NCBI GenBank assembly: GCA_033060915.1
Contig: CM065378.1
Location: 10,056,001 to 10,120,000 of the forward strand
From: Euryodendron excelsum
Taxonomy: Eukaryota > Streptophyta > Magnoliopsida > Ericales > Pentaphylacaceae
Length of the DNA: 64,000 bases
Direction: 5' to 3'
Shown: positions 40,501 to 52,500 of the stretch, one piece after another
Layout: every line of letters begins with the position of its first letter
Position numbering within the stretch: position 1 is the stretch's first letter
Translations under genes and position numbers: made by a program
The notes under the pieces: generated by a model
Told to the model about the DNA's origin: nothing
What the model saw: the letters and a program-made list of their open reading frames with translations, nothing else
Databases searched by the model: none

Positions 40501-43500
40501 GATCTTCTCAGACTGCGTATCAGTTTAAGTTTCAGCCCGCATCCATACTAACTCTCGAACTTTTTTGCAGACACAAGGAAGCGGTCGAAAGCTCGCGACT
40601 GGTTGGTTAACTCTGACGACCTCAACAAGGTTTTGAACTACGTTGGTGAAGGTCGGCTACGGCACATAGCTCGGGCAGCACATATCTTGCTCTCCTATCC
40701 GCTGCGATACTCGACTTTTACTGCCAAGGCTGGAGTCCCCCCGAGCGTACTAGCAAGATTGGCGGACGAAGGCGCTGAAGGGGACTTTGAAGAAATCCCT
40801 ACTGGCATAGCGATCGAGAGGGCGCGCATCCCTATAGGCGTGACAGTCGCGGTTGCTCCCCCGTCTGCATCGCCTGGCGAAGAACGGCAAGAAGAGCGAT
40901 CCAAATCACACAGTTCGGCGTCCACTTCGTCGCCATACACCGTACCCGACCGCCGAGTTGTGATTCCCATCCGAACGAGTGATTCGAGCCCATCACCCAA
41001 CGAGATGGACGGCATGAGTCTGAAGGAAAGAATGTTTGCTCTGGCGGGACAGCCGCTGAGGTCGGCTACTCCCACCCCTGCGGAAACTCCAACAGCCGAG
41101 CCGGTGGCAGCACCCGTGGAGGAGGCCACAACCGTGCAACAGAGGCCAGAGACGCGGCAACAAAGAAAAAGAAGGCCCGATGTCACTCCAACTCATGCGC
41201 CCAAGAAGATGAAAGGCAAAGCCACGGTGGACGAGGTCGGCGAGACAGTGACCATTACTCCGGACATTTTGGGCCGTCCAATGACGACAGCAGATTCCAT
41301 GATCGATCAGCCCGAGGTCGCTTTTGGTGTTTTGAAAAGCGTCCTTCAGAAAAAGGACGTGGCGAAGCTGGGCGAAGCAAGCGACTCGGCCGTCTTTATG
41401 GGCGCCTTCCATGATTCCGTACTGGTAAGACGGCTATGACTTTCGGTGACTACAGTCCTCTTAGGCACTCGACCTAACAACAACCTTCTCCAATTTGTGT
41501 AGGGCTGCCTAAATTCCTTGGAGGCGATGACACGCTTCCAAAAGCTTGCCGAGGTTCACCAGCAACATATTGAAGAGCACGGGCGTCTGAAGCTTGAATG
41601 GATTGAAGCAAATAAGGAGCGGATTACCTTCAAGAAGCAAGCCGAGTAGGCTTCCGCCGAGCTTTTGCTGACGAAGGCCGACTTCAAGAAGAGGGACAAG
41701 GATCTCGCCGACCTTGAGAGAAAGTTTGACGTGCAGTCCGTGGATCTGCACAAGGCCAACGAGGAGGTGGAGACACTTAAGGCAGAAGTGGCCAAGCTGA
41801 AGGCGGAGGAGGAGGCTATATTGAAGCGGGGTGAAGAGAGGGGAGCCAAGAATTTGGCTTAAGAGATAATGGACCTCAGTCGCACCATTTTCCGACAGGG
41901 CTGGAATGGTGCCCTTATCGTGGCAGAGTTGGATAAGGCCTCCGATGTGTGGGGTCTTTGTCCGGACTATTTCGACACTACCGAGGAGGGCGTCGTTTGT
42001 CCGAAGAAAGTCCTAGCCAATGCCCAATATGCACGGGAGCTTAGGTTAAAGGACGCGGCCGAAGCTGCTGCTGCTGCTGAGAAGGAGAGAGTTGAAGGCT
42101 TGAAGATCACAGCTGTGCCCCCGGAGGACGTGGTAGAAGTCTCGCCGGTGGTGTTTGCAGAGCCGGGGGAGGAGTTGGCATAGTTTTTCTTTCTCTTTCT
42201 CTATTTTTGTAACCGTCAGTACATTTTTAATGAGAAGAACTCGTCTGTTTGTTTACTACTGGATCTCCTTCATTTGATTTTGTCGTTTAGACTTAATTTT
42301 TCTTTCTTCAGCTTTTCTTGGCCGGTCTGTGCAATTTTGGGCAGAATCGACACTTGAATTTAGTTTTTCTCTGGCCGTCCTGCCCAACATGGGCAGGACC
42401 ACGTTTTTACCCATGGTTTTTGTTCTGGCCTTCTTTGGCCGACCTGCCCAACTTGGGCAGGACCAAGTTTTTATACTTGGTTTTTGCTTTGGCCTTCTTT
42501 GGCCGACCTGCCCAACTTGGACAGGACCAGGTTTTTACACTTGGTTTTTGCTTTGGCCTTCTTTGGCCGACCTGCCCAACTTGGACAGGACCAAGTTTTT
42601 ACACTTGGTTTTTGCTTTGGCCTTCTTTGGCCGACCTGCCCAACTTGGACAGGATCAAGTTTTTACACTTGGTTTTTGCTTTGGTCCGAGTGGGGTCGTT
42701 TGAACAATCTTCATTTTCATTGATTCTTCAGCTGAGCTTTATACATTTTGGGGACTGTTACAGTGTTTGGGGTTTCATATTACTGGTAGAACTTCCTCAA
42801 GTTGGTCGCATTCCAAGGTCGTGGCAACGGTCGCCCTTCTCCAACGGTCTCAAGTCTGTACGCGCCGATGCCGACCTGGGATGTGACTCTGTAGGGGCCT
42901 TCCCAATTGGGGCCGAGCTTCCCATCTGCCGCCTTCTTGGTTGCCCCCAATACTTTGCGTAAAACCAGATCTCCTGAAGCAAAGTTTCTTGGGCGGACCC
43001 GCTTGTTGTAAGAGCGTTTAAGCTGTCGCTGATACTCTGTGAGTTTGATCAAAGCGGCTTCCCTTCTCTCTTCGACAAAATCCAGATCTCTCGTAACCGT
43101 TTGGTCATTGACACCGGTGTCGAAAGCTGCCGACCTGATAGTTGGTAGTCCGATCTCCAGGGGGATGACTGCCTCCACCCCGTATGCCAAGGAGAACGGT
43201 GTTTCTCCCGTGGACCTTCTTGGGGTTGTTCGGTAGGACCACAAGACATTGGGTAGCTCTTCCGTCCACTTCCCCTTGGCTTTTTCAAGACGTTTCTTGA
43301 CTCCGTTCAGCATGGTTTTATTTGAAATTTCGGCTTGCCCGTTGCATTGGGGGTAGGCTGGTGTTGAGTAATAGTTTCTGATCCCCAATCCTTCGCAAAA
43401 TGATCTGAAGATATTACCGTCGAACTGGGTGCCGTTATCTGATACGATGGCACGGGGCAATCCGAATCTGGTGACAATGCTTTTCCACACGAACCTTTTG

Positions 43501-46500
43501 GCGTCAGTTTCCCTGATGTTTGATAAAGGTTCGGCTTCCACCCATTTGGTAAAGTAATCCATGGCCATGATGAGGAACCTTTTGTTGCCCGGAGCCCGAG
43601 GCAAAGGCCCGATAATGTCCAGTCCCCACTGAGCGAAAGGCCACGGACTAGTGATGGAAGCAAGATCTTCGGCTGGCTGGTGGATAATGGGGGAAAACCT
43701 CTGACATTTGTCGCACTTCAGGACGTACTGGGCTGCATCCTTCTGCATGTAAGGCCACCAGTATCCCTGTGAGATGGCTCGGTGTGCGACCGATCTACCG
43801 CCGACGTGACTTCCACATATCCCTTCATGGATTTCGAACAAGACGCTCTGTACTTGGTCCGGATGAACGCAGTGCAAATAAGGACCTGTAAAAGAACGTT
43901 TGTAAAGTTCCTTACATGGTGACAGCCAATACCTGAGAGATGCATGCTTGATTCGCCGAGCTTCAGCCTTATCGTCTGGTAGCTTGTCTGTGTCGAGGTA
44001 AGAAATGATTGGGTCCATCCATGATGGTCCCAGCTTCTCCGCTGTCAAGGCTTCGTCCTCCTCGCGGAAAATGCTGGGATTGGCAAGGGTTTCCACGGTG
44101 ACCGTCCTTCTCGAACCTGATTTCAGAGCCGTGGCCAGGGTCGCCAAGGCATCCGCATGTGAGTTGTTATCTCGGCTAATCTGTCGAAGCTTGTAGTTTT
44201 TAAATTGGCTCAGAAGTTCCTTGGCCTTTGCTACGTACAACATCATTCTGTCGTTCTTTGCAACGTATTCCCCTGTGATTTGATTTACGACAAGTAAGGA
44301 GTCCGAGTAAATGACGATTTCGGGAATTCGAAGTTCAATGGCTCGACGTATTCCGGCGAGCAAGGCCTCGTATTCTGACTCATTGTTGGAAGCAGTGAAT
44401 TCCAGCTTGATGGCTTGCTCGATGGTTAGACCATCTGGTGTAACGAGTACGATGCCAGATCCTGCCCCCCGGTCATTGGAAGCTCTGTCCACGTAGAGTT
44501 TCCAATGATCAGATTGTTCCCAAAGATCCAGGGGGATTTCGTGTTGCGGTTGGCCCGTGGCCGGGGTCTCTTCTACTTCTGGTGAAATTTCGACAGAGAA
44601 CTCCGCAATAAAATCAGCGAGAACCTGCCCCTTCACTGCCGATCTAGGCTGGAACTTGATGTCAAACTCTCCTAATTCTACGGCCCATTTCGCAATTCTT
44701 GCTGAGAAGTCGGCTTTCCTTAGGAGGGGTTTGAGCTGGTGGTTGGTGAGGACGTTAATGGTGTGAGATCTGAAGTAATGCACCAACTTTCGGGAGGCGA
44801 CTACCAGTGCGAGCGTCAGTTTCTCCAGGGGTAGATACCTGGTCTCGGCTCCAAGTAGTGTTTTGCTGATGTAATAGACTGGGAATTGTTGCCGATTTTC
44901 TTGCCTGAGTAGGACCGCGCTGACTGCATGGTCTGACACTGCAAGGTAGAGGAAGAGCTCTTCATGCTGGACAGGCGTGGAGAGCAGGGGTGGTTTGGTG
45001 AGGTAATCTTTTAGATCGGCGATGGCAGAGTCACACTCAGGGGTCCACTTGAACCGTTCCTGTTTCTTTAGGAGCTGGAAGAAAGGTCGGCACCGGTCCG
45101 AGGAACGACTAATGAATCTGTTGAGTGCGGCGGCCATTCCTGTCAATCTCTGAACCTCTTTGGCATTCTTTGGAGCGTGAACGCTCTGGATTGCACTAAT
45201 CTGCCGGGTGTCCATCTCGATACCCCGATGCGTGACCAGGAACCCCAGGAACTTGCCTGAGCCGACCCCAAAGACACATTTTGAAGCGTTCAGCCGCATT
45301 TTGTAGTCTCTCAGGATACAGAGTACCTCCTTTAGGTCCGCCGAATGGGCGTCGCTCAGTTTGCTTTTTACCACCATGTCATCGATGTAGACCTCGACAG
45401 TTCTGCCGAGCTGCGTCTTGAACATCTTTGTGACCAGTCGCTGATATGTGGCTCCGGCGTTCTTCAGGCCAAAGGGCATAACTCTATAGCAGTAAATACC
45501 CCTTGGAGTGATGAAGGCCGTTTTCTCTTGGTCGTCGGGGTGAAGTGGGATCTGGTGATATCCACGGTAGGCATCCAGGAAGCTCATCCTTCCGAAGCCG
45601 GCGGTTGCATCCACAAGCTGGTCAATTTTGGGCAGGGGGAATGGATCTTTGGGGCACGCCCTGTTGAGGTCAGTGAAGTCTACACAGACCCTCCATTTGC
45701 CGTCCTTCTTTTTTACTACCACGGTGTTTGACAACCAGCTTGGGTAGTTGATCTCCCGAATCGCTCCAGCTTTCAAAAGCTTCTCTGTTTCCTCCAAGAC
45801 AACGTCCACATGCTGGGTAGCTGCCCTTCTCCCCTTTTGGATAATAGGTCGGCAATTTGGGTTTACATTAAGGCGATGACAGGCAACGTCGGCGGCAATC
45901 CCAGGCATGTCATAGGGTGTCCAGGCGAATACTTCCAGGAAGTCTGTCAGTAACTCTATGAGGGATTTTTCCTCTTGTTTGGTCAAGGAGGTGCCGATGA
46001 CGAAGTATTTTTCCCCTTGCCGATCTATGTATATCTTCTTCAGGTCCTCCACAGCTTTATTCTCGGGCGCCTGTCCCACATCGTCTATGGTGGGGGTGTC
46101 TTTATGCAGCTCCATCATTTGTACTTTCTCTGATCTTTTCTTGGTCGCACATGCTGTTAGGAAACACCGTTTGGCGGTCACCTGGTCTCCCCTTATCTCG
46201 CCAACCCCCGCTGGGGTCGGGAACCGAAGCAGCTGGTGGTAGGTGGAGGGAATGGCCTTCATGAGGTGCAACCAGGTTCGTCCCATGATGGCGTTGTAGG
46301 GGGATGGTACGTTAACAACCAGGAATTCTGTTTGTAATGTGATCCCTCCAGCCGTCACAGGAACCGTCACTTTACCCATGGGCCAGACTGGGTCTGAGCT
46401 GAAGCCGACCAATGGGCTGAGCGATGGCTGGAGGTCGGACTCCCCGAGCCCCAATTGTTTGAACAGGCTGTAGTACATAACTTCAGATGAACTCCCCTGG

Positions 46501-49500
46501 TCAATGAGTAATCTTTTAACGTCACAGTCCGCCATTCTTAACGTAACAACCAAGGCATCATTGTGGGGGATCTGCACTCCAGCGAGATCCTCGTCGGTGA
46601 AGGAGATTGATGCATGGGTATTGCCGACCTTGGCTTTCTTGCTGGGTGGTTGTATCTGCATCACTTCCTTTAGGTGCGCAGCCTTCTGCATCTCGGCTCG
46701 GTACCTATATGGGTCTACGATTCCCGACTCTGCCGAACCGTGTAGCACGTTGATTACCCGAACCGGCCTTAGTTCTGGTTCCTTCTGGGCTGCTTCCCGC
46801 ACTCGTGGTTGCTCGGCTTCGACCCTAGTCTTCTCCCAATCAATGAATTGGTCGAGGTGGCCAGCTTTGGCTAAGTCTTCCAAATGGGTTTTCAGATGCC
46901 GACATTGCTCCGTCTTGTGCCCCTTCTCGCGGTGGTAGGAACAGAACCTCTTCTGGTCCCTAGTTGCCGGGTCTCCCCCCAGCTTTGGGGGCCACTTGAA
47001 GAAGGGCTTATCACGGATCTGGGGCAATATTTTATAGATGGGGTCTTTAAAGACTGTGTAGACCCCATCGGGCACTCTTTTTCCTCGGCCGATGTCCTCG
47101 GATCGGGGTTTCTTGGCATCCTTCTTGCTCGTCTTTTCGGCTGCCGCGCCGACCTTGGGTGTTTCCCCTTGGGGTACGTCCTCGTCCAGCCGCGCATAGC
47201 GCTCGATCCTCAGCATTAGTTCTTGTATGGTGAGGGTTGGTTTCTTCATTAAGGACTGTCGCAAGCGATGCTCCCTGGGAAGGCCGATCTTGAACTGAGT
47301 TACAGCCAACTGCTCGCTGCACTCATCAATTTCGTTATAAGCCTCCCAGTAGCGTCGGGCGTATGCTCGCAATCCTTCTCCTTCCTCCTTTCGCAACGTC
47401 AGCAAAAAGTCAACCTCCTTTGGCTGTAGGCTGTTTGCAATGAAACGAGCTATAAAGAGCTCGGCCATTTGCCTCCAGCTTGAAACGGACTTTTGTGGCA
47501 ATTTGTCGAACCACCGTAAAGCCACGCTCCCCAGGCTGGAGGGGAAGATTCGACACATCAGCATCTGGTCGCTGCACCACACTACCATGAGCTGTTTGTA
47601 ATGCCGAACATGGTTAATTGGGTCAGACTTCCCGTCATAGAGGGTGAACTTTGGCGGGGTGAATTTTCGAGGAATTGGATGGGATTCAATCTCCTCAGTG
47701 AATGGTGTGGATGCAATCTGGTCTAGGGCCTTTCTCATCAGGTCATGGGCTGTGCGCTCCTTAGTTTGCTGCCTTCTATCCTCCTACTTTTCATTGTACC
47801 ACTTTTCCCAGTCTTCCTTCCGCCGATCCTCCACCGCTGGGCTGCTGTTTGACGGGGTTTCACTCCTGTCCCTTTGCCGACCCGTGTGCCTGTTAACGCA
47901 ACGCGCGGTACTAGGGGTGTAACTCCCTCTTACCGGTGGCGCTGGTTCGTCCCTGGCGCCAACATCCTGCTCCCGATCTGGGGACCCATCTCTCCTATGC
48001 CCATTCCTGGCAGAGAATGCCTCCCTCATTACCCGCACTTGTGAGGTGAGGTAGGCTATCTCTTCTCCGCGCCGCCGAATTTCCCTCTCTGCTGCACGGA
48101 GTGTATCCTCGCTTGGGACCCGCCCACTAGAGGGTGACGGGGCCAGATTCCGAGGGTGGTTCCTGCGGAAGTTTCTGTCCCTGACATAACCCGCATCCCT
48201 CCGCATTTCTTCCTGTGTCTCCGGGTGGCTTTCGGCGGACGTTCGTATCTCTGACCTCAGTATTCTTCTTTGCCGACCTATTGGTGTAGATTGGCAGTGT
48301 GCCGAACTGGTCTGGTTTTTACTGGAGGAAGCTCCGAAGCCCCTCCCGTTGTAGTTTTCTTTCCTCTGTCTCCGGTTGTTTAGACTCATGGTTTTTTTTT
48401 TTTTGCCTTCCCACAGACGGCGCCAATTGTAAGTGGGATTCTTCGGGAAGGCTGGGCCGATCTCTCAAGCCCAACGTGGATAAGTTCAAACTTCTTCCTG
48501 CAAGACGAATGGGTTAGAATGGGTCGACCCTAGGTGGGTCGATCTCACTCCGAAGGTTAAGTCAGCAAACTTTAGTCGAGAAGTATGAATGGGAGTGGTG
48601 TAAGTCAGGGGTTCATTCTTCATACCTGGCTCTCGATTCCTCGGGCTTTTTATAGTCCTTCGGGGAGTTTTTCTTTGGCCTATCAGCTGGCTCTCATGGC
48701 CTGCTGGTTAGGCATCATCATTGACGCCGCCTGGCCACCTGCAGCGTCTGGCGCATCGTCGTGGGGGGATTCCGGCTGACCGGACGTGCACGTCGACGTT
48801 TGTGTGGGCGGCCACTCGTGCATTAAATGCAAGTCAACTCCGCATTTAATGCTCTAAGACCGCCAGCGGTTTGTGCAAACCGTTGGCTATCCGGGCCACG
48901 CTGGGAGGAGGTCGGTAATTTGGGCCGGCCTTTCCTCATAACTGGTTTGGGCCCCAACTTTTAATTCGAACAGATTGGGCCTCGCCCATTGGGTTGGTCC
49001 GGGGGTTATTTCCCCACATTCATATATCTACAAACTGACAACATATACTCTTTTGAACTAACCCGAACTTGTAACGTACTGGGGGGAAAAAAAAACCAAA
49101 CTTGTAGAAAAACTTCTGTTTACTCGATATTTATATGTAAGTATGCACATCAAACTTGATAGATACGAAAGAGGGAGAAGTGAGGAGCAGAAGACCACAA
49201 TAATTAGAAGCTATTCAACCATCATAGGCAATCAGCAAAGAATATATGACATTTATATGCATCCTTACATGAAAATCTGCATGTACCTTTACCTGCAGCT
49301 AGTTTTTGTGTATGTGCACACACACACACACACACACATATGTATGTGTATTACAATAAATTAACTTACACGAAAGACCACAAGAAAGAAGCCTCTCCTA
49401 ATCTGGTTGCTCATTTTCCAGGTCATGGGGCATTGAAAGACCTTTCTTGCTTTTCATACTGTCCTCTATCAACAAAATACATACACTCGCTGTTAGGGAC

Positions 49501-52500
49501 AGAAATACTTCCATCACTAAAAGATGAAACACAAACCCTTTGCGTATATATACATATGATAGAGTGCATCACTGCTTTATTGGTTTTTTGGTGTCACATT
49601 GCAAAGACGAAGAGAACAGATCCCATTCATCAAGAAGAAAAACACCTAAAAGAATAGAAAAATGTTGTAGAGGATTATTTGCGATAATTTTTTTTTAAAA
49701 AAATTATGTAAAGCACTTATTGAAAAGTGAAAACACATTACATACATACATATATTTATATATAGTATAGATAAGAATTTTGGTTATATTCTTTTTGTTC
49801 AATATAAGCGAAAATGTTTGTGGGGTCAAGAAGTTCTCACTTTGATTATCAATTGATGGAGGAGAGGTATATGACTATTTTTGTGAACATGAAAAAAAAA
49901 ATGTAAAGCACTTGTTGAAAAGTGAAAACACATTACATATGTACATTTATAAAGAATAGAAAAGAATTATGATATTTTTTTTGTTTAAAATAAGTGAAAA
50001 TGTTTGTGGTGTCAGAGTTTCTCACTTCGATTAACAAGTGATGGAGGAGAGGTATATGATTAGTTTGGCGAACATGAGTGGTGACTACTGGTTGATTTTA
50101 ACATCCCAACAGAGATCTCTTTAGCTAGCGGAACCCTCAGGGTTGTAAGAGTAATATATCCTTAATATCATTTCAGGATCTGTGCATAAAATGAGACAGC
50201 GAGTCTTTACTTTCCATGTAGTAGTCTTTCTGTGCAATTTTGATTGTGTTCTGAAATGCTGGTTTTCTCGTAAATGAATGGCCCAGAAATACCCTAAATT
50301 GTTCAAAACTATGAAAATTAGATTGAACGCAGCTTGTGCTGATGTGCTACATACTTATTGTTTGAACTATTTGTGCAGTTCGTAAATGTTTATGCACCCA
50401 AGTATGAAACTGCAGGGAAGTTTTGGCCTATTGTACACAATTCAATGATTTTTTCTCTGGTACTGATGCATGCTATTGCACTTGGAATATTTACACTGAA
50501 GAAGCTTCCTCTGGCACCAACCTTAATTGTTCCTCTTCCAATCCTCACACTTCTCTTTAATACATATTGCCGTAAACGATTTCTACCCATTTTTGTTGCC
50601 TACTCCACTGAGGTATGTTCACTCACAAAATTATTCTTCCACTTGTGGTTGCTCCAAAATAAATTAATTTAACTGGTTACTGGTATTGGTGGAATTTCTG
50701 TGTTCTAGATAGAACATACTTTTATCACTATTGCAAAGGCTGAAATGATGTACAGAGGGAATAATGGTTGTGACTGATGCTTATCTCTATATATCAGTGC
50801 ATATTTGTCTGTTTTATGGATGAATTATTTTTGTGGTTTTGCTCCCTCTTTTCATACCACGCTGTATCCTCTGATACCAGTATTGTTATCTGTGATTTCC
50901 ATATTTCACTTACAAAATGGATGATGGATGAACTTGTGTATAGATTTATAACATTGAACAGCTAGCCTCTCAAGCTTTAGTGTCCAGCTATAAAGAAGTT
51001 CCAATACTAGAGTTATCATATCCTAACTCCACCTTTTTTTTTATTAGGTAAAAGAGCATATATATAAAAATGCGCCAAAAGGGGTGCAACCTTAACAAAG
51101 TCTATACAATATAAAAAAAACTCGACTCGGAGATGGAGCTCATCTATAAGACAATTAGGCAAACAACGTAATTCACAAAAATTGCCTTTACACTGAAAAT
51201 GGAAACTATGTACTAGTTTGTTTAGCTTAGACACCACCAAAACTGTCTCCTGAAAAGTGCGTCTATTTCTTTCTCTTCATAAAAACCACATAACAGACAA
51301 TGGAGCCACCTTTCAAGCTCTCTTTTTCCTCGTCAATCTACATCCTGCCTCCCAACACTCCAAAAGCTGAATGACAGTGATGTAGGGCTGGTAGGATGAG
51401 AAGAGAAGAAAGAGGAGAATAGAACAAGAAGGGAAAGTGGAAAAGAAGGAGAAGATATGTAGAAGAGACAGAGGAGAGAAGAGAAATAAGAGAGACAAGA
51501 GGAAGAAGGAAGGATTAGAATAATAGAGGGGAAGAATTAGAAAACAGGAAAGGGATAGAGAAGAAATCAGAGAAGAAGGGACTAGCAGAGAGATGGGGGA
51601 AAGAGAAGAAGAGGGGAGAAACCAGAGGGAAGATTAATTGAGGGAGGATTGAGATACCGAGAGGGAAGAAATCAATACTCAATGTCCATTCATCAAAAAC
51701 TGCATCAAACTGTACTTGTAATGCCTTATATGTAGACAATGTCCAAAATAGAAAATAAAAATAAGTACAATAGGTCTAAATACAATAGAACTCCTAAATT
51801 AAAGTCCTAATAAAATACTAACTCTAAGAAACCCCAATCCATACGTCTTCTTTATTCTGCATCAGACAGAGACTAGCATCACCCAATGAATACCAAAAAT
51901 CTGCAAGAGCAAATCCCACAGTTGCTTCGCTACATCATCCGCCTTTTGACACATAAAACGCCAACTGGGAACTCCATATCTTCTGTTGACCAAATTGTCA
52001 ATAGTAGAGATTGAATCTAAGGATACTGTCCACAAAAAAATGCCACCTTAGTAGGCCCCCTAGTTTTCCGTATGCTCTTTGCTGGAAAAGAAGTCCTAGC
52101 ATCATCCACTATCAACATGTGATATGATTTTATGAAAAATCTCTAAACACCACCCCCCCCCCCCTCCCCCCCCCCTGCGGGGGGTTCTTCTATTTCAACC
52201 TGTCCGTTCATTAGGGTGCACCATCGTCCCATACAAGAGAGTAAAATGCTCATCAATCAATTCCAATTCCCAATTCTGCAATGATTTGTTGAACAAAAGG
52301 CTCCCACACCACCCCATGCATTAGTAAACTAATCCAGTTTCATTTCAATCAGTGCCAAGAATGTACACTAGTTTTGTATGTGAAAGGACAATGATGAGGT
52401 ATGTGATCAGTAAGTAGAATATGATTGGTTTGGAATTCCTAGCTATGAGATGATTAATACCCTGAGAATCTTAGTTGCTGCTCGTCTAGGTAAAGAATAG

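Larger units (their letters stand above)
38993..49018 (-). mobile_element. Complete Ty3/gypsy Tat-lineage LTR retrotransposon, 10,026 bp
   Basis: Two 591-bp LTRs (38993-39583 and 48428-49018) begin TG and end CA and are flanked by the 5-bp duplication TTCAT (38988-38992, 49019-49023). The element is oriented on the minus strand, so the right LTR is the 5' LTR. Order in the element: LTR, tRNA-Asp-like primer site, gag, protease, RT, RNase H, second RNase H, integrase, tandem repeat, antisense ORF, polypurine tract, LTR. Dual RNase H and an antisense extra ORF are hallmarks of the Tat group (Retand, RIRE2, Grande relatives). Only five LTR differences were counted, so the insertion is recent. 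It lies in intron 8 of the channel gene in opposite orientation. Three premature stops make this copy unlikely to be fully autonomous. Confidence 0.97.

Noticed and set aside
41440..41502. Separate genes for the pieces of the antisense ORF
   Set aside because: Pieces join in phase through GT-AG introns, and the later pieces are one frame broken by two stops.
42320..42690. CRISPR-like regular spacing
   Set aside because: The whole 64-bp unit is repeated with no variable spacers, and the DNA is a plant retrotransposon.
42318..42962. Long plus-strand ORFs with repeating F-G-R-P-A-Q-L peptides
   Set aside because: They are the 64-bp tandem repeat read in shifting frames and run into the antisense of pol.
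43039..47219. Many plus-strand ORFs opposite gag-pol
   Set aside because: Shadow frames of a GC-rich coding region; none has a family motif.
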